A stretch of DNA of 64,000 nucleotides from positions 1,736,001-1,800,000 of the forward strand of contig JAJTUP010000006.1 of NCBI GenBank assembly GCA_021399435.1. The letters are read 5' to 3'. Source of the DNA: Diaporthe sp. PMI_573 (taxonomy: Eukaryota > Ascomycota > Sordariomycetes > Diaporthales > Diaporthaceae). The notes below the pieces were generated by a model. The model was not told the DNA's origin, searched no databases, and was given only the letters and a program-made list of their open reading frames with translations. The first letter of the stretch is position 1, and the number at the start of each line of letters is the position of its first letter. This document shows positions 21,948 to 31,871 of the stretch, piece after piece. The position numbers were made by a program, and so were the translations under genes.

Positions 21948-24900
21948 ACAGCACAGCATACACATATCCACAGCTTGCTTTGACGCATATTTGTTCTCGT
22001 CGAACCATCTCAGCAGCCTGGAAGACTGACAGGTGAGACGAGGATGTGGGGAGCTGTCTTCCGGGAGGATGGGGCCTCTGGGTCTGTAGACGCCGGCCCA
22101 GCCCGCCTTAGGCTGTTGATCGCCCTCTTTCCCGCATCCATGACGACTCAAGAGTCTCTCCAGGGCAGTGTCACACACTGTGAGCCTGTGCATACTGTCA
22201 TACCCAGGCTTTGGTCATTTCGGGGAATCATCGAAGCACCGTCCAAACGGTTCCGAGCCCAGGTGCTGCGTTTGCATAGTACACACCACAGTCATGAGGG
22301 TCTGCCTCCCTGCCTCCCTGGCTGGTATGGGCTGTTAGGCCGCTGGTGCAGGTGCAGGTGCATGGGTAGGGGATGCCGCTACCGTGGCATACTGTGTAAT
22401 AATTTGCGAGGAGCCTTGACTACCCCGTCAAGACGGGGTAACTGACAGCTGATCCATGCCACACTATAGATGTTAGTGGCTTGTGCTCCCATCACACAGG
22501 ACCGTGGTTCTGTGCAGTGTCAGGGTGGTGAGTGGACCAGCCAGCCGGGCACTCGTCATATTCTCACGCTTTCTGTCCCTCGCTTACCTGACCAAGCCCA
22601 GATTCCGACAAGCCTAACGCATCTACCTAGCTGACTGCATTACCCTACACAGCCAGGCATGGTCCCCTCGGCCATTTCGAAGAAGATCTCAACGTCTGAA
22701 AATTCGGGACACAGTCGTTCAAATGTGAGTGGTGATCCGGTATGGTGGGATTGGCTACCGCTGGGGCCCCAGATCAGGACACCATCTCCGCCCGCGGAAG
22801 GCATCCATGCTTGCCCCCCCCCTAATAATACTTATCCGCACCTATATTCCAATTTCCTCCGCCAGTCGCTCCCCATTCAGGCCAATCTGTTGGCCGAACG
22901 AGTTTCCAATGCCGACCCAGCCTGAATCATGGAAGCTTATTCCAAGCTGTCTGTTGACTCTTGCCGAGCTTGAACGGGACGGGAACATTTACACTACAGA
23001 AGTAGCACAGGCATTTCGCGATGCCAAAGTCTGAGCGTCAACCCATTACCTGCCGGACCACCAACTCCTACACAGTAGCAACCCCTCAGCAGGAGCCTAT
23101 GCCAGAGGCCGTCCTGCTGTCATCGGGAAGGTGCTCGGACTGGCCCGGCTCTTCGCGCTCTGTCCGCGCATCGGTCCGTCTTGCACAGGCACCATCGTCA
23201 AAGCTCGGGCGACGACCAGCAAGTCCCGAAAGCATGCTCTCACCAATCCTGCCCCGCCCCGAGACACCAGACCGGCAATCCGGTAATGTCCCAGGGCCAC
23301 GGCTCTGGATGCGAGACGGTTCTGGCGACTCTTGGATCTGCAACGGCAGCAGACCGTCTGTCTTCACGCTGAGCGGTTGCTAAATCAACATTCATGGGGC
23401 GAAGACAAGGACAAAGCACTCCTCGTGCTCAATTCATTGAGCCAGCAGTCGTGAAGATTGTGCCACCCCCTCTCTGCACGTCGGGTTCGCTAGCCTACAG
23501 TCCGTTGAGCGACAAGGTTTGCCTCGCACAGTTCAAGCTTCAGAGCATGTGCGACAATGTGTCTCATTCTGGCACCATTCATCCACCAGAACAGGCAGAT
23601 GGGCTGAGGGGGAGGGTAGAATGGTGGTGTCTGGCCGGACAAATTCCACGGCCTGCACGCCCTCATTCCCCCGCCGAGGCCGCAGGGCCGCTGGCCGGTA
23701 GGGTTGGGTAGTACTGCATCATGTGTGATATCAAAGTACAACGTCGGGGGTCACGCCGGCTACCTGGCAATGGGACGCCTCCCTCGCCCGAATCGGGCCA
23801 TCGCCCCATTCCTGACCCCTCAGCATAGAAGCCCACCAGTGGCTGCTAGTCTAGGCGACTCAGTCAGACTCGCCCGGTCTGCAGCCTATTGGTCACCGCG
23901 TGGCCCCCAAGTACCGTGCCGATGGCTCGGAATCTTCGCGTAGCGAACAGGCGACTAATAAAGCAGGCCGGTGCCCGGCTGACCTGCATGAACACAGTCA
24001 GCCATCTGCACCGGAGCTGCGAGAGCTGACAGGTCGGGTGGCCAGTGATGGAAGCAGCTATGAAGAAAAAGGAAAGAGGGTGGGGAGATGGCACTCCTTT
24101 TTCTCAATTTTTAGTATGCCCATCACTGCCACTCTCCCCAACACCTCGCATCGTCGTACGTGAGCTTGCCCGTATAGTGATGATCTGTGGCTGTCTTTGT
24201 ACTGCTGTGCGACTCATCCGATGAGAGCGACCAAGCGCCCGTCGTAGCATAGCAGGTCGCATGGTCGGGCATCTCAAGACCGTTGAGCCCTCCACTATGG
24301 ACCTATCGTCCGAAAAATCTCACGGCCCATCCATTCGGCTGCTCTGAACGTGGTCCGGCAGAAAGCGGTCCCTGGTTCACTCCGCGCCGCTCAGCAACCA
24401 CACACACCTATGACGCCAACTGTGGGCATTTTGACAAGTTCCACCACGCCTCCCTCGGTCGAAGACGACAGGAGCCAGCGAGTCACGGAGACTGGAGAAT
24501 CTGTGGCTTTCTCACACACCACCACTACGCCCCTCAGAAGCGCTGACGAACCTGGTCCGCTCCGCTCCCAATAGCTTGTGGGCCGCTCCTCGCTGCACCC
24601 AGAACGGCACCGGCCGGTTGGTGGCGTCTCGTACTCCCAACTAGATCAGGAGGGCGCCAGGCTGTCCTGATCGAGAAGCGGTAGGCGAGACAAGCGTCTA
24701 TCTGCTCATATTCACCATTGTGCCTCTGAAGTCCATCCAAGGCGAATACCATCAGAGGTGAGGCCAGCAGAGGACTTGATAGAAGGATGATTTAGATCGT
24801 CCCCTCCTACATTATTTCTTGGTATGAATCCCAAGGGAATAACTTCCTGTCGGCGCTCACTAGCGTCCCTGCTGGCTGCTCGCTGAGGTAATATTGATCG

Positions 24901-25181
24901 TCGCCGAAAGGTGAGATTGAACGTTCCACTGCGTTTTGTGCTGCCCAGGCACGACTTCCAGCCCTTTGATTGTGTCAGATGCTTCTCATCTGAGGCAACC
25001 CTCGAGCCTCCTCAGTCGCTCAACCCGGCAAGTCGATACCGAGATCATAACAATTTCGTCGGATGAACACTTGCAACCAGCAACCGAGCCACAGTTGCCA
25101 GTCTCGGCTCAGCACGGCACGGCGATGCGATCCCGTTTCGATGAGGGCTCAGAACCGGCACCCGCGCAGGTTGTAGTATTC

Positions 25182-25272
25182 TCCTATAGGATAATTTCCT
25201 ATGAGATAACCTCCTGTGGGATACCCTCCTGTGGAATAACCCGTCCTGTGGGATACCCTCCTATGGGATACG
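25182..25272 (+). repeat. TCCTATRGGA minisatellite array, six units
   Basis: Six 15-17 bp units, each starting TCCTRTRGGATA or close to it: TCCTATAGGATAATT, TCCTATGAGATAACC, TCCTGTGGGATACCC, TCCTGTGGAATAACCCG, TCCTGTGGGATACCC and TCCTATGGGATACG. The first ten bases of unit one form a perfect palindrome. Confidence 0.85.
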
Positions 25273-25717
25273 CGAACCAGTCAAGTCCTCTTCGCCGCAC
25301 ACGACGCCAAATAGGCAGGTGAGACTAGCGGTACTGTTCATGCTTCTTGCTACCTGATCCGCTCCAGATCGTGTCTTCCCAGCAATGCGGGAAGCCGCTC
25401 GAGACATCAAGGGACACACCTCTGGGTGGTCGTCCCGGGAGACACAAGAAATACTTCGGCGCACTGTAGAGAGAATTCCATGGCAGCGATCAAGTGACGT
25501 TTGACATGTGTGATTCTGTCAGGTTTCATCAACACCAGTCTCTTCTTCTCTCACGACCATTCAGGCTCTCGGGCGAACGTGGCGAGATGCTTGAAACGGT
25601 TTCTTTTACGTTACCACAGTAGGTCTGTGAGCCCTTTTCATTGCAACAAGATGCCACATGCGAACCCTGTCTGTCTATCCGTATTCTGATTCGAATCGGA
25701 CACCCCACCCAAATCGC

Positions 25718-27766
25718 TCATGCCTTTATCTTACTAGCATCCTCCCCAGTCTGCTTGCTCTCGGGTGTCTTTGGCTGGTAATCTTCCTCATAGGTCATGA
25801 AGACATCATCGTTCACATTGCGGTGCCTCCACCAGAAGATGACAGTCTGCACTGCTAGTGCAATGGCCGGCGCAGCCCAGGCCCAGATCAGCGTCGGGTC
25901 AGCGATGGCCGGGACTAAGATCTGGCCCAGTGCGCTGCTCAGGGCCGTCATGAAAAGGAACAGAGCCACAACGACCGCTCGCATGTTCTCCGGGGCTCCT
26001 AGTATCTGTTAGTAGCCTGCCACGAAACCCAAGGCGATGATGCATTCTGGAGCCGTGAAAGGAGAGGACCGGTGCTTACGGGCGTAGGCAAGCTCATATG
26101 ATGTGACATTGACAAAGATCTCGGACATGGCGCCGAGCGCGACGTTGGGTATTTGCAGCCAGATGGAGATTGGCGCCACCTCTTCGCAGCTGCTGGCAAA
26201 GTAGCCGCTGTTCCAGAGCAGCTGTGTCAGTGGATGAATCAACCAGGGAGGGAACAGTCTGCTGAGGCAGCAAGAGGGCCACTTACCATGGGCTGGTCGC
26301 GTATACGCGGTACTGGACGACGGCGCCAATGACACCCGAGATTGTTGCCAAGGTAAACCCGAATGTCATCCGGCTGATGCGTCCGAACCTGATCTTTCTG
26401 CGCTCGAGGAATGGATACACAACGTGTGCCATAAATGGGGAGAATACGATAATCACCAGTGGGTTGAAGTGACCCAACAGGTCGTTCGGTGCGCCGTCAG
26501 AGATCATGCTAGCACCCTGGTTGCTCTGCACAGCACCAACACCGCCGTCGTTCAAGTTCCAGATGGGAATGTACAGGAAGATCTGGACCGCCTGCCAGGT
26601 GCGGCTAATGTCATCAACGTCCTTCTCTGAGTAGTCGACATGGATGTTCCTCTCGGCCAGCGTCGAGGGCCTGACGTTGTTCCAAAGATTCTTGGAGAAG
26701 ATGTTAAATTTGCTCGCCTTCAACGCCGACATCGTGATCTTGATGAATCGGTTTAGGTCAGAGCCCTCGGGCTTCTTCCTAACCGTGCGCTTGTACATGG
26801 CTGCCAAGAGGAACGGCAGGAGGAAATATACAATGCCTGGCACCAGGTAGGCAAGCCAGAAGCTGTGATATTTCTCAATGTACACAACGGCGATGGAGAA
26901 GAAGGCACCCACATTAATGAAGGCGTAAAAGATAAGCATTATATGACTGATGGTTGTCTCCGGGTCGACGAGCACCTTCTCCCCCGACTTGAGCACCTTG
27001 GTGTACTCCCGTTGGTACTGATACTGATCGACAACCAATGGGGCGACGTTTGGTTTGAAGAGGCCGGCACCAATAGCGAGGAGAATAAAGCTGATAAGAA
27101 AGGGTGCAACCCCCCTTCCGGCCTGCAGCACAGCCGGCGCAGCACCCCCAATCATGATCACATGGGCAACACCGCCGATAAACACACCCCACAAGATGGC
27201 TTTGTAGCGACCGATCTTGGTATCGGCGATCCAAGCACCAAAGATGGGGATAACGAAGGCCAGAAAGGTGAACAGGAGGCCGAGGGCCGACGCGGCCTGG
27301 ATGCCCATGCCCAGCGCGCCAGCATGGCTGTTCGGCTTGCTTGGGTCGATGGCACCGGTGCCGGGCCCGCCTTTCGGGAGCGGGAACTGCATGTAATTGT
27401 TGAATGCGGCCTTGACTCCATAGTAGGATGCGCGCTCGGCCATCTCGACCACACAGAGAGACCAGGAGGCGAGGGGGATGGAGTCGTAGACTTTGCGCAG
27501 CGTCCTGCGCTCCTCCTCCGTCGGCGGCGGGTGCGCCTCGTCGTCGAGGAGCGCATGGCGGTGGGCCCCTTCCTCCGTCGACGACGGCACCTGAGAGTTC
27601 ACGCTCTGGACGTGGTGCGCCTTCTCTGCGTCGTGAAAGTCCTGGTCTGCGTCCGGCTCGACGACCTTCTGGACGTTTAGGCCGACGACGTTCTCGGCTG
27701 TGGGATTGATTTGCCCTGGTCAGTTCATTTGGACGCGCTCTCTTGAACACCAGAACACATACCCAT
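25718..27766 (-). CDS. PTR2: PTR2-type proton-coupled di/tripeptide transporter (POT family)
   Basis: Plasma-membrane oligopeptide importer of the POT/PTR family. Four exons on the minus strand (27766-27763, 27715-26287, 26207-26080, 25998-25718) give 613 residues. Family hallmarks are EMAERASYYGVKAAFNNYMQ, FGAWIADTKIGRYKAI, the PTR2 signature around GAGLFKPNVAPLVVDQY, and PIWNLNDGGVGAVQSNQ. About twelve hydrophobic helices are visible. Splicing at 26287/26207 joins TSPC to GYFASSCEEVAPISIW. At 26080/25998 it joins ELAYAR to APENMRAVVVALF. Both match the family. The start uses a 4-nt first coding exon (ATG plus G) spliced to INPTAENVVGLNVQKV, because an in-frame TGA lies just upstream of the acceptor. 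The first intron is only 47 nt with the branch site very close to the AG, so the N-terminus is the least certain part. Confidence 0.85.
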
Positions 27767-29261
27767 GTTGGTAACCTGGTCTTTCCCCGTGGGCGAGTGA
27801 TGGGAGAGAGGCTTCCTTTTGGACTGTCGGTAGGTCTGCAGGACTGACGGGTCCAGACACAGACGAAGAACGCAAGGAAAGGAGAGTGTGCTCGCCCTTT
27901 ATCCGGCAATACATACATGCAGGTAGACATATCTATTTCCGATATCACCTGCACCCTACCCACGGCGTGTCTCAGTGCCACGGCCCTCCCCCCCAAGCAA
28001 CGCCCTGACTCCTGACAGCCGTTGCCCAGAGGGGAAGCTTGACCCGTGCAGGCCGTGCTAAGCCGGTAACAAGCTTTGCCATGCTTATTGCACCATTATA
28101 ACGCTGGAGGGTGCCATTTGGGTGCAGATCAGGGTGTGAAATGCCTCGCGGGTGGTGGCGGGTTGCGTGGTTGTATAATTGCGTGATCGCATGGGTGATA
28201 TGGCACCCACGACAACGTCTGAGTCGACGTATGCGCGCCAAGAGCTTTTGGTTCAAGAACAGCTTCCTGGCCATGGCCAAAAGGGGAGATTATAACGGCG
28301 AGGTGGGGCATGTTCGTTGCGGGTGTCCACCCTAGTGAATTCTTTTCGCCATGCTCTTACACAGCACTATATTTGCCACCAGCTGCCGTCGACGTCGACC
28401 GCCTGGGCATGTAGACAGAGAATGCGCAAGAGTGATCAGTTCTCTCGAATCGACATCCAGAGAGCAATGGCCTCCATCACTGCTGTCATCTGGAAAGTTC
28501 CGACAGTCGAGGGAGTGTCTGGGAGGAGAGTAAGGGGAAGATCGACGGCGGGAGTGATCACTTTTCGAACTGCATTACTCGTCCGAAAGGTTGTCGGCCT
28601 AGCCGCAAAAAAAAAAAGAACTCGTTCTTGGCTCGTTGTTGCTTAGTTTAGATCGTGGCCGCCGTTGTGGAAGCAGGACATTTAGGATGCATATTTCAAA
28701 GTGCTGGCCCAGTGGACTGGGACGGCAGTGGGGCTGGCAGCTTGTTCTGGGGCGACAACTGAGCTCGATTGAGCACTCGACACGTCTGATGTCTCCCTGC
28801 CCTGTTAATGGTTGGTCGAACCTCAAACAGTTGGTCGAGCTGCGTATCATACTCGTGCAGCTCGCAACTCAGAGTGATATTGCTAGTGATCGGCCTGCCT
28901 GTACCGCAATCCACAATGGCAATGGTAGTGGCGACGACCACGATCACTTAGGGGCGGTGGGCTCTGATGAGCCTTGCAGCTTGTACGCATATCTAAAAAT
29001 GAGTTCTAAGTGGCCAATCAAGGAAGGACTTGAGAGTAACGCCCAAAAAAGAGGGCCTTTCGATGAGGCCCTGGGCAGTACACAATGACTGTTAACTCGG
29101 ATATTTACTCCATGGCGCCATCTACTATACTCGCTGCCACTTTTGTCGCTTATGGCAATAGCTACTTGCGAAAATTTCATATAACGAGCCTTGCCGGGGG
29201 TCCGCTACGTGGCCACGGTATCTATAACGCGGACAACATGGACAGTTCTCACTGCTCAACC

Positions 29262-29410
29262 TCCTATGGGATAATTTCCTATGGGATAACCTACTAGAGA
29301 ACAGCATTCTATAGAACAGCCTCCTACAGAACAATCCCCAATAAAATGATATCCTATAGGCAAACCTCCTCTGGATTAATCTCCTGTTGAATAATATCTT
29401 TCAGGATAAC
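29262..29410 (+). repeat. TCCTATRGGA minisatellite array, degenerate
   Basis: About nine 15-17 bp units of the same family as the array at 25182, for example CCTCCTATGGGATAATTT, ATCCTATAGGCAAACC and CTCCTGTTGAATAATAT. It is preceded by TTCTCACTGCTCAACC and followed by GGATAACTGGGTAG, resembling the flanks of the array at 33540-33750. Confidence 0.75.
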
Positions 29411-29880
29411 TGGGTAGCTTGGCGGAATGCGGAATGCATGTCTTCACTCTTCACTGAAATTTTTCTCGCACTGAAAACTCTGTCCTTCCTCTCGTATCGA
29501 AATTCATTCTCAACCTGAACAGTGAATCGTCTTAGTTCCCTCCGGAATCGCTGCAGGCAGCGACCGAGACGTAGACAGTCAACGCTGCCGCTCCGAAATA
29601 CTGCCTTCCGTCCCTTTCTAATCTATAAGTTGTTCAGCTTTAATTTCCATGTTCTGTTAACACCACAGAAGGTGAGTAAGCCAAAGGGGCTCCATGATGG
29701 CATTTTCGCCCTTTTCGGAAATTTACCTGTGATGTCGTAATACTGCATAGGACATTATGTTGTACATTCATAGTTTAGAAGTCTACTGAACTTCTTGTGC
29801 TGTTTGCTTTTCTCAAGGCTTATATCAAGGATCCCCCGGCCCCCACCCAAGTCCCTTGAGGGCAGGAACTATTCAACTTC

Positions 29881-30294
29881 TTAGGTCACAGATTTGCAAG
29901 CCCATGAACCGATCCGTATTGACAAGACACTGGCAGGGCCCTGTGCCACAGAGTTTCCTACTCTCACAGCTTCTTCCAGGCCAAGCCGATGATTGACAAG
30001 CTCATTAGGAGAGGCCGTATTTGTGATGGGCTCTTTGAGATGGGACAGACTTAGGGAATTAAGTTTGATTCGCAAGAGAGCCACTTATGGAACTTCCACG
30101 TACTGCAGGAAGATTTGATACAGCAGAAGTCTAGCTTGCAATCTCGCTTCCTCGAGAGATTCCTTGCTTAGCTTCCTGACGTAATACCGTGATTTCATTC
30201 TCTTGTTTTCTTCTCGTCCGCATATCTTCCGACTGTCAGACATGATTCTGGTCATGATTACTTGCGCACCGAGGGTAGATCCAGTATTTAGCAC
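29881..30294 (-). pseudogene. Possible unidentified gene relic (two in-frame segments split by TAA)
   Basis: On the minus strand a frame of about 137 codons is open from 30294 to 29881 except for one TAA at 30085-30087. The first half is basic with a helical look (KLSKESLEEARLQARLLLYQ). I do not recognise the family. It may be a fragment of a transposon or simply chance. Confidence 0.2.
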
Positions 30295-30650
30295 CGCCGC
30301 ATAGATATCATGCTAAGCACCCACCCCTTAGTATTCCTGGTTCTGATGAAAGAGTATGCAAGAAACTCAAGTTTACATATATTAGGGCGGAAGTATTAAA
30401 GCTATCAAGAGAGTGGTATCGTGGTATCCAAATTAATGACAATCCGCATCCCAAATGGCATCCTCATGATTATTGGGAAGCGGGTTGCTTCCGTGGTGTG
30501 ATCACCCGACCCGTGTTGGGTGGCTCTGCACCCCGTTCCAATTACGCGTAGCAATACCAATAGCAATAACAATGGACGCAAAGGCGGTGGTTCCATAGCT
30601 GTGACAGCCCTCCCACGTCGTTGACATCCATCTTGCTAACCATGGGTGCC

Positions 30651-31871
30651 CTACACCGCAGCTGGCGCTGGCTCGCCGGTCACGGGCCCACCGGCAGGCC
30701 CAGGTACAGCAGTATTCTTCTCAGGGAAAGTCCCCTCAGAAGCTCTCACCCGGCCATACTGGGTAAAGGCAATGTTCATACGCCCGTAGTCCCACTTGCG
30801 AGCAAAGAACAGGAACGCAACGGCCAGAACAGGTACCATAAGGACGTCGAGAATTCCGAAGTAGATAAAGCTGGGCGTGACACCGATCCTGTTGCCTCCG
30901 TCCGAGATGCCGAAAGCAATCGGGTCTGCAACAGATTAAGGATTAGCAAGTGCCACTTCTGACACCTCAGAGGACTGCCTAGTCATCAAGCTTGGGAACA
31001 TTCTCATTCTAGTATGTATCTCAAGCTCCAGCCCCTCTCGGGAAGAAAGGGGGGGGGACCCGGCTTGGTAAGTTATCACAATGATTCACTTACAATTGAG
31101 CCAGAGAAGGTTGGTCCAGCCGGAAAGCAGCGTGTGATGGTTGCGAGCTGGGCCAAATTCACGCGTAACCAGAGACTGCCGGCCCTCGAAGAGGGTGCTG
31201 AAGGCCAAAAGAAGGTATGCAGCAGTGCCGAACGCATAGAAGCCCCATTTATATGTCGATGCCGTGTAAGCACTGAACAAGTATGACAGGACCCAGACCC
31301 AGGAGAGGGTGACGTTGTAAAGGATGCTCGTCCCTGTGAGTCGTCAGAACCTAGGACTATAGATATTGACTCCGTCGCCATCTCTACAGCAAGAAGCGCC
31401 TTCACCCTCGTCGAGGAGTCAACGGGTCCGTATGGAGATGCTTACAAGAGACACCGCTAACAAGTCCGAGCGCGATGGTCACAACGGGGAAAGACACAAC
31501 CCAGTAGACATATTTGGCGAAGAAGATTTGACGGCTGCCATTCTGGGTCTCGTTCACTTGGCTTATGACATCCCAAGCCAGGTCTGAAGCCATGGCAAAG
31601 TAGGCGATGGAACCGACAAGGAGGGTAACCGCAAACAGATAATGGAAGATCTTTTCCCTGGATCGAGCCAAAAAGGTCAAGCCGAAGAAGGCAAGCTGTG
31701 ATGCACGTCAGCCTCGAGTCTCCTCGAGAGATCAAAGCAGTATAGACCCACGAATTCCAAGATGAAGACAGCCGTGACGGCCCACAGCCAGTCAGAGCCA
31801 CCAACACTGAGCCGCTGCTGCCCAGCCGGCGGGTTGATCTGCAACGCCTCATTTGCTCTTGGTAGAATCAT
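30651..31871 (-). CDS. Opsin-related seven-helix protein (Hsp30/YRO2/ORP-1 type) without retinal lysine
   Basis: Member of the microbial-rhodopsin superfamily, in the non-photoactive branch that includes yeast Hsp30, Yro2 and Mrh1 and Neurospora ORP-1; these are plasma-membrane proteins linked to stress. Four exons on the minus strand (31871-31752, 31695-31446, 31333-31094, 30925-30651) encode 294 residues and seven hydrophobic helices. Helix C reads KYVYWVVSFPVVTIAL, where bacteriorhodopsin has RYADW..TTP; the Asp85 and Asp96 equivalents are Tyr and Ala. Helix G reads GILDVLMVPVLAV; the Asp of the DxxxK motif is kept but the Schiff-base lysine position is Val. YPIAFGISDGGNRI is typical of the fungal group. 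The C-terminal tail is hydrophilic and Pro/Gly-rich. The start ATG at 31871 lies in ACCATGA context. Confidence 0.85.

Larger units (their letters stand above)
19440..25181. other. 5.7-kb gene-free region upstream of veA
   Basis: No protein gene can be supported in this stretch on either strand. It contains a GCCT microsatellite (21913-21947), a possible tRNA-derived sequence (about 20726-20845, minus) and many short frames without motifs. The first 1-1.5 kb is presumably the veA promoter and leader; veA genes in other fungi are known for long regulated leaders. Confidence 0.5.
27767..30650. other. Intergenic region between PTR2 and the opsin-related gene
   Basis: Nearly 2.9 kb without a supported gene. 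It includes the PTR2 promoter, a short A-run near 28607, the repeat array at 29262-29410 and a possible gene relic at 29881-30294 on the minus strand. Base composition becomes more AT-rich from about 29.3 kb. Confidence 0.45.

Noticed and set aside
26914..27996. 360-codon open frame on the minus strand over PTR2
   Set aside because: It is in another frame of the same strand as PTR2, is Arg/Pro-rich and has no conserved features, while the PTR2 frame is unambiguous.
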